This document shows positions 30,656 to 40,330 of a DNA stretch of 64,000 nucleotides, piece after piece (position 1 is the stretch's first letter; the number at the start of each line of letters is the position of its first letter). Position numbers and translations under genes: made by a program. Source of the stretch: Arthrobacter sp. Hiyo8. GTDB taxonomy: Bacteria; Actinomycetota; Actinomycetes; Actinomycetales; Micrococcaceae. Location of the stretch: positions 558,001 through 622,000 of the forward strand of contig AP014719.1 of NCBI GenBank assembly GCA_001549895.1, in the 5' to 3' direction. The notes below the pieces were generated by a model. That model had not been told where the DNA came from and made no database searches. It was given only the letters and a program-made list of their open reading frames with translations.

Positions 30656-31256
30656 GCGCGTGGGTTTGAACGCCTTGCCGCTGCCGTGCAGTCACTACCG
30701 CCGCGGCGCCGAACTGCTGTTCCCGGTCCTCACCGAGAGGAGGAAAAGAACTCCATCTCGATCGCCAGCAATGAGTCTTCCTCGAGTGACATGTGGACCC
30801 GCAACCTGTCCTTGGAAAGTGATTTGGCCCGGGAGGCGGCGCCTGACTTTCAGGGTTTCGTGTTGCGACGATTGCACGCCTCCCGGCCCAAGAGTGTGGG
30901 GCTATACACACCGCGGGATCTGCGGGAGCCCGCGCGGCTTTCCTGGTCTCAGGCGCCCTCAAGGCGCTTCAACAACCCCGCATCGTGTCGCAGCACGAAG
31001 TTCAACCGAGCACTGACATCGGGACCGCGGCCGTGACGAGGGTCCAACTCGGGCCTTGACGGACACCGTCCGGTGTGGGGCGTGCGCCTGGTCCGCCGAC
31101 TGACCCGCCCCACGGACGCTGTCTTCTGGAAGAGGCCGGTTCATATCCATGCCCGATAGTACCAACGCATCAAACAACACAGTTCGTTGACGGACAAGTT
31201 CAATCGGCCATTGCTGACACCATTCGGTGACATAATGGAATGATGAAGGAGGACGT
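30656..31256. other. No gene recognised; leader of the XRE/DUF6036 pair at its end
   Basis: About 600 bases with no convincing coding frame. The last 60 bases hold CACC/GGTG half-arms around ATTC (near 31222) and an AAGGAGGA ribosome site at 31247, matching a self-regulated antitoxin promoter region. Confidence 0.45.
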
Positions 31257-31877
31257 TTGACGAACATGACCAGCATCGACACACCCGCGGCGGCCGGTTC
31301 GATCATCCGCGCCCGGCGCCAGGAACGAGGGCTTTCACAACAGTCGCTCGCAAAGGCGAGTGGTGTTTCACGGAAGTTCCTTGTTGACCTCGAAGCCGGC
31401 CACGAACGCGCCGAACTCGGCAAAACAATGGCCGTCCTCCACACCCTCGGGCTCTCGCTGACCGCCTCCGACCCTATGCCCCGCGGCAGCGACTACGACC
31501 CGGCACGGCGGGACTACGCCGAAACCTTCGCCCAGCTGATCGGCTCGCGCGACTTCGAGTTCGCCATCAAGATGCTCGCCGACTACGCCACAGCCTCCCT
31601 CAAAGCCGGAAAGCCGCTGCTCCAACGCAGCCCCCGGCTCAAGGATCCGCACTGGGCGGCGGCCCTGGCCGGCATCACCAACTACACCGCACACCGGCTC
31701 GGGCAACCCGCACCGTCCTGGACCAGACGCATCAAGCCCCTCAACGAGGCGTGGATGCCGGCCGAGTCCTACCGACACGTCCGGGAACCCATGAAACAAC
31801 TCACCATGTCCGAAACACCCGCCGAACTCGCCGCCCTGAACGTCTTCATCCGCGAACGCAGCCTGGCCACCGCATGA
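31257..31877 (+). CDS. XRE-family antitoxin-like regulator
   Basis: Intact, about 206 residues. TTG 31257 is close to the AAGGAGGA site (3-4 bases) and ATG 31266 is 12 bases away, so the start is open. N-terminal helix-turn-helix IIRARRQERGLSQQSLAKAS with VSRKFLVDLEAGHERAELGK is HipB-like. The C-terminal ~120 residues are alpha-helical (FAQLIGSRDFEFAIKMLADY) and of a type seen with nucleotidyltransferase partners. Its stop overlaps the next ATG (ATGA), binding the two genes into one unit. Confidence 0.82.
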   Translation: MTNMTSIDTPAAAGSIIRARRQERGLSQQSLAKASGVSRKFLVDLEAGHERAELGKTMAVLHTLGLSLTASDPMPRGSDYDPARRDYAETFAQLIGSRDFEFAIKMLADYATASLKAGKPLLQRSPRLKDPHWAAALAGITNYTAHRLGQPAPSWTRRIKPLNEAWMPAESYRHVREPMKQLTMSETPAELAALNVFIRERSLATA

Positions 31878-32427
31878 GCGGCGGAGAGCTCACCGCTGAT
31901 CAAATCCGCGCACTCCTCCACGAACTCGGCCGGCGCCTGCAGGCCCGCGGCATCCACGGCGACATCAAACTCGTCGGAGGTGCCGCGCTCATCCTGCAGG
32001 GAATCGGCAACCGCCCCACCGCCGACATCGACGCCAGCTACGCCGACCCCGCCACGGTCAACGCCGTGGTCACCGAGATGGCCGAAGACTACGATCTTGC
32101 GCCTGATTGGCTGAACTCCAACGCAGCAGCATTCGTCCCGGACAACGCCACCTGGGTAAACCTGGAACAACTCGACGGACTCACCATCCAGGCCGCGGAC
32201 ACCGAAACACTCCTGGCCATGAAAATCGCCGCCGAACGCGACAAAGACACCCTCGACATCGCCGGCTCCTTCGCCGGCTCAACATCACCAACGCCGACGA
32301 CGCCGTCGACCTCGCCTATAAGAAATACGGCGACCACTCCATCCCCCTCGCCGCAGGCCGGGACAACTACCTCATCGTCGTCGACGACGCCCTCGACGCA
32401 GCCGCAGCCCTCAAACACGACGAATAA
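31874..32427 (+). CDS. DUF6036 / AbiEii-like nucleotidyltransferase (one frame break)
   Basis: About 184 residues from ATG 31874. The nucleotidyltransferase core is visible: LVGGAALILQGIGNRPTADI with the GG motif and D-x-D (TADIDASY). TETLLAMKIAAERDKDTLDI follows. The frame slips near 32280, continuing LNITNADDAVDLAYKKYGDH to TAA. DUF6036 proteins resemble AbiEii toxins of type IV systems. With the overlapping XRE gene this forms a likely toxin-antitoxin or phage-defence pair. Confidence 0.8.
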
Positions 32428-32941
32428 TTTCCCAGACCAGCCCTCCAGAAAGTGCCTCAACCCGGCCCGCGTTTGGATAACCATCGCAGACATCGAGAGG
32501 AGCAGTCGCCCGCGCCCGCTTAGCGAGCGGAAACCCTTTCTGCCAAGAAGACACCCGTGACGCAAGCCGTAAAGAGGGGCTGTACTGAGACCATCTCGGC
32601 CAGCATGATCTTCCGCCTCCCGGATTATGTGCTCGTTGACAAGCACACAACATGCCTGCGAATACAGGCTGGCGAGTTCCGATCCCGGACAACCGTCGCC
32701 ATCCGCAAGTTCCACGAGTTGTTGCATCCTGCATTCACGAATCATGACCGGCCGGTTTCGTCCGGAGACGCTTATCGGGCACCCCTGTGGAGGGAGCTCC
32801 ATCTCCGGCAGGCGTTCGATGCCTGCGACGTAGCACCGCTCACCTCAGCGACACGGAGGGTAACCTCCTGCCATTGTCAGAAGAACCCGCAGGTTCCGGC
32901 GCATATTCTGAGATCAGCCGTATCCGCTCCTGAAGGAAGCC
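32428..32941. other. No gene recognised
   Basis: About 510 bases without a credible coding frame. The final bases carry GAAGGAAGCC, the ribosome site of the monooxygenase gene. Confidence 0.45.
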
Positions 32942-33997
32942 ATGCCCGACACCTCACGTCCCTTACGCAAACTTGGATTCCTCACTATCGGCCTGTTCGA
33001 TCCAGCGGATCCCGCCTCGGCCACGAATCCACTTTGCAGATCATCGAACTTGGCGAAGGCCTCGGATTCGACAGCGCGTGGCTGCGGCACCGTCATCTGC
33101 AGTTCGGAATCTCCTCCCCCATCGCGATGATGGCCGCCGCCAGCCAGCGCACCTCACGGATCGAGCTTGGAACCGCTGTAACCCCGCTGGGCTGGGAAAA
33201 CCCCTTGCGCCTTGCCGAAGACCTGGCCACCGTGGATCTGCTCGCTGGGGGACGCATCAATCCGGGGCTGAGCGTGGGCGAACCGATGCACTACGACACA
33301 CTGAAGCACGAGCTGTACCCGGATTCCTCCGAGTTAGAGGATTTCAGCTACGGGCGCCTGAACCGATTTGCCGGCTGATCGCGGGGAAAAGGTGCGGGAC
33401 TTTTCCGGCAGGCAGGGTGTAGTCGAGGAATTCTCCAACCGCGTCGAGCCGCACTCTGCCGGGCTCCGGGATCGCCTTTGGTATGGGGCGGCCAGCAGGA
33501 AATCGGCCGTCTGGGCCGGGGCAAACGGCTTCAATCTGCTCTCCAGCAGCGTCATCTTTCCGGAAGCGGATCAGGAACCGGACTTTGCCCGAATCCAGCA
33601 GTCGCAGATTCGCGCCTTCCGTGAAGCCGCTGAAACGTCAGCCCAGGCGCACGGACAGGCCCGTGTGTCGCAGGGCCTGGTGGTCATCCCAACTGATTCG
33701 GCATCGCCGGGTCAGCGGGAGAAATACCAGCGGTATGTTGACGAACGAACTCCCCGCACACGGGCGCCGCAGGGGGCAAGGGGCATGCTGTTCGCCGCGG
33801 ATCTGATCGGTACCAGCGACGAGATCGCCGAGCAGCTATACGCACACGCAGGATTCCAGGAAGTCGACGAGGTGGCGTTTGCGCTGCCCTTCAGCTTCGA
33901 CCACGAGGATTACATCCAGATCCTCACCGACATCGCCAGCAAACTCGGTCCAGCCCTGGGATGGACTCCCGCTGAAGTCCGGCGCGACCCGCAGTAG
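32942..33997 (+). CDS. LLM-class flavin-dependent monooxygenase (two frame breaks)
   Basis: Luciferase-like TIM-barrel oxidoreductase, about 352 residues. Starts MPDTSRPLRKLGFLTIGLFD, slips near 33005, then TLQIIELGEGLGFDSAWLRH, SPIAMMAAASQRTSRIELGT and DLLAGGRINPGLSVGEPM, all family blocks binding F420 or FMN. A slip near 33355 leads to the second half ending GWTPAEVRRDPQ. The substrate is unknown. The 3' third is duplicated at 16945-17278. Confidence 0.85.
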
Positions 33998-34100
33998 GCG
34001 TCACGGCCTTCGATCGACCACACGTTGGGCAATCCTGGGCGGCTGTGCGCTGCCGAGTCGCGGTGCTCCCAGTCGTCAGAGCAGTCCCACGAGCTCGCGG
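33663..34100 (+). repeat. Long direct repeat, copy 2 (partner 16945-17381)
   Basis: Covers the last third of the intact monooxygenase gene and 103 bases beyond its stop. It matches copy 1 at about 96 percent by eye. After it, the sequence differs from copy 1 for about 245 bases, then the 47-base match at 34347 begins. Confidence 0.9.
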
Positions 34101-34181
34101 CCGGACTCCCGCTCATACTGTTCTCGGGGTTGTGGATTCCTTGGCTGACAAGCGACAGTTCCAGAAAGGATGCAAGCGAAA

Positions 34182-34301
34182 ATGACCGCCGTTGCAGTCC
34201 CTCCGCGCAAGAAATCGCCATCTCCCACTGCCCAAGGACGAAGACGACGCACAGGGGCGCACCGCAGGGTGGATATGAAAGCACCCCTGCCCGACACCTG
34301 A
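34182..34301 (+). CDS. Small basic ORF resembling ribosomal protein bL32 (doubtful)
   Basis: 39 codons, MTAVAVPPRKKSPSPTAQGR then RRR and HRRVDMKAPLPDT. The opening resembles bL32 (usually MAVPKRKxSxSNTRxRR) followed by its R-R-x-x-x-K-A-x-x-P block. Zinc-free bL32 copies occur in actinobacteria near zinc-regulated genes. It is shorter than the usual ~60 residues and imperfect, so it may be a degraded copy or a chance match. Confidence 0.3.
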   Translation: MTAVAVPPRKKSPSPTAQGRRRRTGAHRRVDMKAPLPDT

Positions 34302-34346
34302 TCCCAAACACCGGCACCCGCGCCGGATTTTATGCACTACGGACCC

Positions 34347-34393
34347 GAGGCAAGGCCTTGGACTCCGTATTGCATAGAGCACGCATCCGGTCA
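34347..34393 (+). repeat. 47-bp exact copy of the dksA-like gene's 3' end
   Basis: Identical to 17723-17769, which encodes EARPWTPYCIEHASGQ at the end of the DksA/TraR gene. Here no upstream dksA-like sequence is present, so it is an orphan tail. It lies in the same order and orientation relative to the long repeat as at the first locus. Confidence 0.9.
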
Positions 34394-34683
34394 AAGAGGG
34401 CTGAAGGCCGTTAGCAGGCAGCCGTGGCCTGGACCAGTTCACCGCTTCCGCAGCCTCGACAGATGACATCTCCTCGGCCATCATCTGCCGGCACTGCCGC
34501 ACCTTCGTCCCGCCCAGACCAAGCTTTTGATCCATTGATTGCGAAGACGAAGCAGGGCAGGCCAGGCCGGATCAACGCATGGTGCCTGCCCGGGCTCGCT
34601 CAGGAGGTACCGGCCGGCCCTTTGCATCACCGAGCGCGGCCAGGCCTCGTCCGTGTGGTGATGCGGCCTGCTAGCCTCACCAC

Positions 34684-35824
34684 ATGCGCAGAACATCGGC
34701 ACGGGGCTCAGGCACTGCCAGAGGAGAGCGCGTACTGATCCTGTCCGCAGGGGTTGGATCAGGGCACAACAGCGCGGCGGCGGCGGTACACCAGGCATGT
34801 GCCGCGCGCACTGACATCGCCGAGGTGCAGGTGCTGGACGTGCTGCAGGTAAGTAGCGTGCTCTACCGCGCGCTGCTGGGGAAGGGATACTTCGTCCTGG
34901 TCGAGGGCTTACCCTGGCTGGTCGAGTGGGTTACGACATCAGCAACCCGCCCTTCCGGCGCCGCGGCCCAATCGACCCCTGGACACGAGTGAACGCCAGT
35001 CCGGTCATCAGTGCGATCAAGAGGTTCCGACCGACCGCGATCGTGTGCACGCACTTCCTGCCCGCCCAGCTGTTGGCGTCGTTACTCCTCCGGGGCGTGG
35101 TTGACGCAAAAACCGCTGTCGTGACGACGGACTATGACTTCCAGGGCCTGTGGCTCTCGGGCGCGTTCCACATGATCTTTGTGGCCAGGGAGGAAGGCAG
35201 GGTGGAGCTGACGGCGCTCGGCCTTCCTCCCGACCGAGTGATGGCCACGGGCATCCCGATCAGCAAGCCGGTCGGTCCCGCGCCCGTGCGCGATCGCAAT
35301 AAGCCACCGATGCTGCTGATCTCGGCGGGTGCGACCGGCGGGGACTATGCGTTCTCCGTGGTGCGTCAGACGATGCATATGCGCTCGGAATTCACGGCCA
35401 CCGTAGTGTGCGGAAACAACGACGTGCTGCGGCAGCGCATCGAGAAGCTGGTGGCGACCGCCGGTGACCGCTACCGCGTGCTCGGCTTCACCACGGAGAT
35501 GCCGCAGCTGCTGGGCCGCGCGGACCTGTTTGTCGGCAAGCCGGGCGGGCTTTCAGCGTCGGAGTGCATGGCTGCGGGGCTGCCCATGGTGCTTGTAAAC
35601 CCATCCCGGGGCAGGAGGTTCGCAACGGCGATTACCTGATGGAGCAGGGGGCGGCCGTCCGCTGCAACAGCCCCGCAACGATCGGTTGGAAGATCGATGA
35701 GGTGCTGCGCGAGCCCGACCGGCTGCAGCGGATGCAGGCCGCCGCGCGGAGAACCGGCCGCCCCGACGCCGCGGCGGACGTCCTGAGCGGCCTGCTGGGC
35801 GGCCGTCACGTCCGCTGGTGGTGA
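34684..35824 (+). CDS. MGDG-synthase-like glycosyltransferase (two frame breaks)
   Basis: GT28-type glycosyltransferase of the monogalactosyldiacylglycerol synthase / diacylglycerol glucosyltransferase family, about 380 residues. N-terminal acceptor domain has VLILSAGVGSGHNSAAAAVH, the G-x-GH-x-A hallmark. It slips near 34930, then PTAIVCTHFLPAQLLASLLL and TTDYDFQGLW. The C-terminal donor domain shows LISAGATGGDYAF, LLGRADLFVGKPGGLSASEC and, after a slip near 35610, NPIPGQEVRNGDYL. Members build glycolipids at the membrane; the precise product is not shown. Confidence 0.83.
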
Positions 35825-36144
35825 CCCGCGCGGCGCAAAGGACAGTTCTCGCCGCGAGCGAGCAGCGTTTCGTTGCGACCGATCTCACAGGGCCCTCGTC
35901 GCTGGTCCGCCTGGTTGACCGGGCGACGGACAGCACCGTAGCACTGCTGCAAGCCGAGGAACTTTCCGACCTGCAGAAACGGTACGCGACTCCGAACAGT
36001 GGCCTGGTGCTGCGGCTCGGCCAAGCGCCTCTTTTGCTCGGCTGGGAGGAACGGCGATTGCTTCGCGCCCTGCTGCGGGGCGACAACGCGCTGCCCGTCC
36101 GCGCCGTGGGGCCATCGGCGCCCTTTCGCCTCCCTCCCGGGTGA
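35818..36144 (+). CDS. Hypothetical protein overlapping the glycosyltransferase stop
   Basis: 108 codons from GTG 35818 (or 35821), overlapping the upstream stop by a few bases, which supports coupling. Not recognised. Sequence such as ATDLTGPSSLVRLVDRATDS and APLLLGWEERRLLRALLRGD is soluble, without membrane segments. It is convergent with the GH3 gene. Confidence 0.45.
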   Translation: MVTRAAQRTVLAASEQRFVATDLTGPSSLVRLVDRATDSTVALLQAEELSDLQKRYATPNSGLVLRLGQAPLLLGWEERRLLRALLRGDNALPVRAVGPSAPFRLPPG

Positions 36145-36208
36145 CCGGTGGGACGCGCCCCATATCGACCTCAGATCGGCTGGCGGTCCGAGACGCCTTC
36201 CTGGTCAA

Positions 36209-38423
36209 TCAGTCCCTCCGGGCGCCACAACGGTCCCGCGTCCGCCCAGCCGACGGGGCTGTGTTGGCCGGCGAGCAGGCCCAGTCCCCCGCCCGTGGCG
36301 ACCAGCGCCGCGTGGACGGATCGCGCTGCAGGATCGGCCCCGCATCCAAGGCAACCCGCACCGTCCTCTCCGCGCCGGGCTGCAGCGTCACCTTTTGGAA
36401 GCCCAGGAGCTGAGCGACCGGTCTGCGGATGGACACATCGGCAGCGTAGACCTGAACGACGGTCGAGCCCTCACGGTCGCCCGTATTGGTTACAAGCACA
36501 TCCGCATAGCCGCCGGTGTCGTCGAACCTGTGGTCTAGAAGCCGATGCTCGATCCTCGTGTAGCCCAGGCCGAATCCGAACGGGAAAGCGGGCGCTCGTC
36601 CCTCGCCGTCGAGCCGACGTTGACCCCACTTATCGTCATAGACGACGGACTTCGCCGCGGGGTCGAACGATGGCAGATGCGCGGCGTCCGTTGGCAGCAC
36701 AAACGGCAGCCGCCCGCCGGGTTCCTCACTGCCGGTCAGCACGCTCGCGAGGGCGCGGCCGCCTTCCATACCGCCATACCAGGCCAGGAGGAGTGCCGGC
36801 ACCCGGCCTCGCCACGACTCCGTGAGGATCGCACTGCCGCTGATCAGCACGACGACGGTCCGGGGTTTGCGGCCACGACCGCCTGGATGAGGCGCTCATC
36901 GCCGGGGCGCAGCTCAAGGGAGCTGCGGTCGCCGCCTCGGACGAAGCGCGACGCGAGGTGCGCGAGGCCGATGAGCACCCGACGGAGAGGGCCTGAGGCA
37001 AAGGCCCGACCGAGGACGCCCACGTCCACGCCGCCAGTAACGACGGACTCACCTTCGTCGTGCTGGTCCAGGCCGACGACGACGATCGCCGTCTCCGCGG
37101 CGGCTGCCAACGCGGCCGCGGCGCGCTCGTTCCGACCGGAGCTGGTCGTGATCCGCACCCCGGGAAGCGCCTCACGCAGCCCCTGCAGCGGCGAGACCGT
37201 AGAGGGAGGCCGAACGCGTGACGAGCCATGATCGCCGAGGTTCGCTCGTGCCGCGAGTCGTCCGATCACCGCAAGATGTCCGGTGGTGGGAGCCAAGGGC
37301 AGTAGCGGCGCCGCGCCCACGGTTTCGTTCTTCAGCAGTACGATCGACTCCGCGGCGACCCGGTGGGCGAGAGCCCGGTGCGCCGGGGAGGCGATGACGG
37401 CGCGGGTAGGGGCCTCCATCTCCCGGGCCGCGGCGTGCTGCACGCACGTGCGCAGGATCCGGCGTGCAGACTGCAGCACTGTCGCCCGGGCCAGGTCACC
37501 GTTACGCAGCGCGGCCGGCAGTTCACGGGCGCGCAGCAGTCGCAGCGGCATCTCTACGTCCATTCCTGCCTGGAGGCTGAGGAACGCGTCATGGGTGCCG
37601 AACACCCAGTCGCTCGTCACGAACCCGGAGAAGCCCCACTCCTGTCTCAACACGTCCGTGAGCAGGGCGCGATTGACGTCCATGTACTCGCCTCGCACCC
37701 GGTTGTAGGAACTCATTACAGAGTCCGCGCCGGCTTCCACGACCGCCCTGAAGTGGGGCAAGTACACCTCGTGCAGGGCGTGTTCGTCGACCGACACGTC
37801 GACCTCGAAGCGCTCGTTCTCCATCGAGTTGAGCGCGAAGTGCTTTACGCACGCCATCGCGTTCACGCGCACGCCCCGGGTGATGGCAGCTCCCATCCGG
37901 GCGGTCAGCACCGGATCCTCCCCGTAGCACTCCTGAGCCCGACCCCACGCGGGGTGGCGAAGCAGGTTTACGCACACGGACGCGGAGTAGTTTGCTCCCC
38001 GAGCCCTGGTCTCTAGACCGATCGCAAGCCCGACCCGTTCCTCCAGCGACGGATCCCAGGTCGCGGCCCGCGCAATTGTCACAGGGAGGGCGGTGGAGGC
38101 GCCGATCACGACGCCGCGACCACCGTCGCTGAAACGGATGCCCGGTATGCCCAACCGCGAGACCGCCCGGCCACGAACGGCACCCTATTGAGCAGTATCG
38201 GGATGAGCGGGAGCAGCAGCCCGGGAGAGTCGCCGTCGAGCAGGCCGAGGATCTCCCCGTCCGTCATCAGATCGATCAGTAGCTCCGCGGCCTCATCCGC
38301 GTCCAGCTCGCCCGCCCGGACTGCCCTGACCGCCTCGCCGTAGGCGCTGCTCTCCGCCGACATCGTGTCCGTCAAAGCCAGCCATTGCGTTCGCGCTGCC
38401 CGTCGTCCCGCAGCAATCTTCAT
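36209..38423 (-). CDS. GH3 beta-glucosidase-type enzyme (frame breaks)
   Basis: About 735 residues, start ATG 38423. An N-terminal stretch slips near 38160 into GIPGIRFSDGGRGVVIG. GH3 hallmarks: ACVKHFALNSMENERF (substrate-binding Lys-His), the nucleophile Asp in GFVTSDWVFGTHDA, then the second domain (LKNETVGAAPLLPL; VVVGLDQHDEG). A slip near 36850 leads to LILLAWYGGMEGG-like sequence and the fibronectin-type III end (GFGLGYTRIEHRLLDHRF). No signal peptide. It could cut beta-glucosides or glycolipid sugars; the adjacent glycosyltransferase is convergent. The last ~35 residues look out of frame, so the true stop may be slightly downstream. Confidence 0.83.
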
Positions 38424-38602
38424 ACACTAAAGCCCGCAGTAATCTTCATGCCTAAAGTCTGCACTCTGTGAGTCCGCGTTTGCGAAGCCGCCGGGAATCC
38501 CCTCGCTGGAGTCGCTTCCGACTCGCGCGGGGTTCCTCATCGCATCTCCATTAGCGGCGGCCAGTCGGTCAGCCTATACGACACTCCCCCTGTTACCTGT
38601 CT

Positions 38603-38629
38603 TTCAGCGTTCGCCGGGCGTACGCTGAA
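38603..38629. repeat. Inverted repeat upstream of a small gene
   Basis: TTCAGCG (38603-38609) and CGCTGAA (38623-38629) are perfect arms with 13 bases between, 65 bases before the hypothetical gene at 38694. Possible operator. Confidence 0.4.
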
Positions 38630-38693
38630 CACGTCCCCGGTACCGGACCGGCCCGGGTCCTTTGCCTCCGGATTCAACCAGTAAGGGATCACC

Positions 38694-38956
38694 ATGGAGA
38701 TAAACCTCAGGGACCACTGGGACAGCCTCAGCCCCGAAACCCGGCAATGGCTCACCGAGAACCCCGGGTGCGTGGTTCTACCGCGCACGATCACGGAGAC
38801 GATCCATCAGGAAACCGGAATCACCGCGGACTCGGACCAGCACGACCAGGCGCCGCTCTCCCCCGAAGACCTCGACTTCCTCCGGGCCGGGCCGAAGCAA
38901 CGCCCGCCCCGCCGGAGCACCGGTTCTTCGACACAATACAGCCCGGAGAAGGCTGA
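38694..38956 (+). CDS. Hypothetical protein (one frame break)
   Basis: About 87 residues, MEINLRDHWDSLSPETRQWL then TENPGCVVLPRTITETIHQE. The natural end PPEHRFFDTIQPGEG appears in another frame after a slip near 38895. Not recognised as a named family. The composition is acidic and soluble. It precedes the LapA-like gene by about 30 bases. Confidence 0.55.
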
Positions 38957-38987
38957 AGCTGAGCGTCAAAGGACAAAGGAGTCCTCC

Positions 38988-39325
38988 ATGAATGCAGAAC
39001 CACGGCCGGCAGCGGAGCCTTCCCATCCGCCCGCACCGGCGCGGGCCAGCCGGCAGGACGCCGGCCGATGGTCACGCGCGCCGGAATGGCCTGGACCGCC
39101 ACCATCGCCGCCCTCGTGCTCCTGATCCTGCTCATCGCGTTCATCGTGCAGAACCAGGACGCCGCCAGGGTCAGGTTCTTCGGCCTGGACGGGACGATCT
39201 CCCTGGGCATTGCCCTGCTCATCGCCGCGGTCGGAGGCGGGGCCCTGGTTGCCGTAGCCGGTGCAGTACGCATCATCCAACTCAGATCACGCAACCGCCG
39301 CACACCGACGACGCCAGGGCCCTGA
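38988..39325 (+). CDS. LapA-domain (DUF1049) membrane protein (one frame break)
   Basis: Starts MNAEPRPAAEPSHPPAPARA, a proline-rich cytoplasmic lead. It slips near 39065 and continues MAWTATIAALVLLILLIAFI, the first membrane segment. The LapA motif QNQDAARVRFFGLDGTISLG and a second membrane segment follow. Two-helix proteins of this family sit in the cytoplasmic membrane; the actinobacterial role is not known. Confidence 0.78.
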
Positions 39326-39387
39326 CACCACACAGGCCCTACCCCATCCAGGGAGCCTACATTCAGGAACCCGTGCAGCCTGGCAGG

Positions 39388-39437
39388 CGTGCTCCAGGGG
39401 GCAAAGGTCGTGCTCCAGGGGGCAAAGGTCGTGCTCA
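39388..39437 (+). repeat. Short tandem repeat, 21-bp unit
   Basis: Two exact 21-base units beginning CGTGCTCCAGGGGGCAAAGG, then the first seven bases of a third. It lies just downstream of the LapA-like gene. The 21-base length would keep a frame open, but no gene is evident. Confidence 0.75.
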
Positions 39438-39617
39438 AGGCGCCGGCATCGTCGTCCATGCTCGGCCCAAACGGCCCAAACGGCCTGCGGCGCCACCTTC
39501 GGGCGCAGCTTTGGAACGTTCACATTCGGGGCTTGGCCGGGAATTGGCAGGGGTGACGGACGGAACAAGGCACCCCGCCGACTGCCCATCGGGAATTCCG
39601 AACATCAACCTGGGACA

Positions 39618-39995
39618 TCTTCCATCGGACCTCTCGTCGAAGCAGATGCTTCTCGATAAGGATGGCGCTGCACTGCAAATCGGTGTCGCCGGTGGCCAGT
39701 CGCACGACAATGTCGAAGACATCGTCGTGCTGAAGCCGTGCCGGTAACCGTTGATCCGCAGCAGCAAGACCCTCAGAATCCACGCGATGCATTTGGTGCC
39801 GTCGATGATTAGGGGAAACCCGGTCAGGGACTCGAGCAGCGCCGCCTTCAGGGCAAGCTGGGAATAAGCTTCGGCGCCCATGACCGCCGTGGCGGGACGC
39901 ACTAAGGCCAAGGCGAGCAGGTTGACGTCGCGCATCTGGAACCCATACTTCCTGTTTACCGTGCCGGACCTACTAAGACGGTGCATGAATGGCAC
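39618..39995 (-). pseudogene. Degraded Doc/Fic-family toxin
   Basis: Joined frames read RDVNLLALALVRPATAVMGA, EAYSQLALKAALLESLTG, then PLIIDGTKCIAWILRVLLLR, INGYRHGFS and, after a slip near 39745, DVFDIVVRLATGD. This is the Doc layout. The Fic active-site motif (normally HxxxxDGNKR) reads GFPLIIDGTKC: the catalytic His, Asn and Arg are all replaced. No intact antitoxin gene (Phd) is next to it. These changes are not single-indel errors, so the gene looks truly dead. Confidence 0.6.
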
Positions 39996-40200
39996 CAGCA
40001 CATCCGCGCCATCGATTCAAGGTAAGAGCGAGAACGATTTCATCCTGTTCGGTCGTGCCGCCCGATATCCCAAGCCCAACAAATTGCCCCCGGGCAGTTC
40101 AATCGGTCCGCCCTTCCCCGAACGACACAAGGTGGCCTCCCGAGCACGCTGTGAGGTTGTACAAGGCTTGTCCCGGTCGCATTCTCAGGGGAATATTATC

Positions 40201-40228
40201 TGAGCATACTCAGTTATGAGTGTAATCA
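40201..40228. promoter_or_regulatory. Paired TetR operator, site 1 (upstream of OYE-SDR)
   Basis: Two 12-base dyads, TGAGCATACTCA (40201-40212) and TGAGTGTAATCA (40217-40228), with 4 bases (GTTA) between. The same paired layout recurs before the quinone reductase gene and before the TetR gene. It lies about 100 bases before the OYE remnant. Confidence 0.75.
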
Positions 40229-40330
40229 CTACCCCGTAGCCGCATCAGCAGGTCTTAGCGTCCACGGCGGCCGAACATCGGCTGGATGACGGTGATTGCT
40301 CTGAAACATCGAACGCAAAAGGACTAACCA

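Noticed and set aside
30543..31036. Overlapping frames of 116-157 codons after the second GH32
   Set aside because: No ribosome site, no family pattern and strong stem-loop at their start; treated as non-coding.
39388..39437. Possible CRISPR or satellite from the 21-bp repeats
   Set aside because: Only two and a third units, no spacers, no cas genes nearby.
39435..40001. Possible transposase on the minus strand
   Set aside because: The sequence fits Doc/Fic (LLALALVRPAT, DGTK-IAW, LRINGY) and shows no DDE or HTH transposase motifs or terminal repeats.
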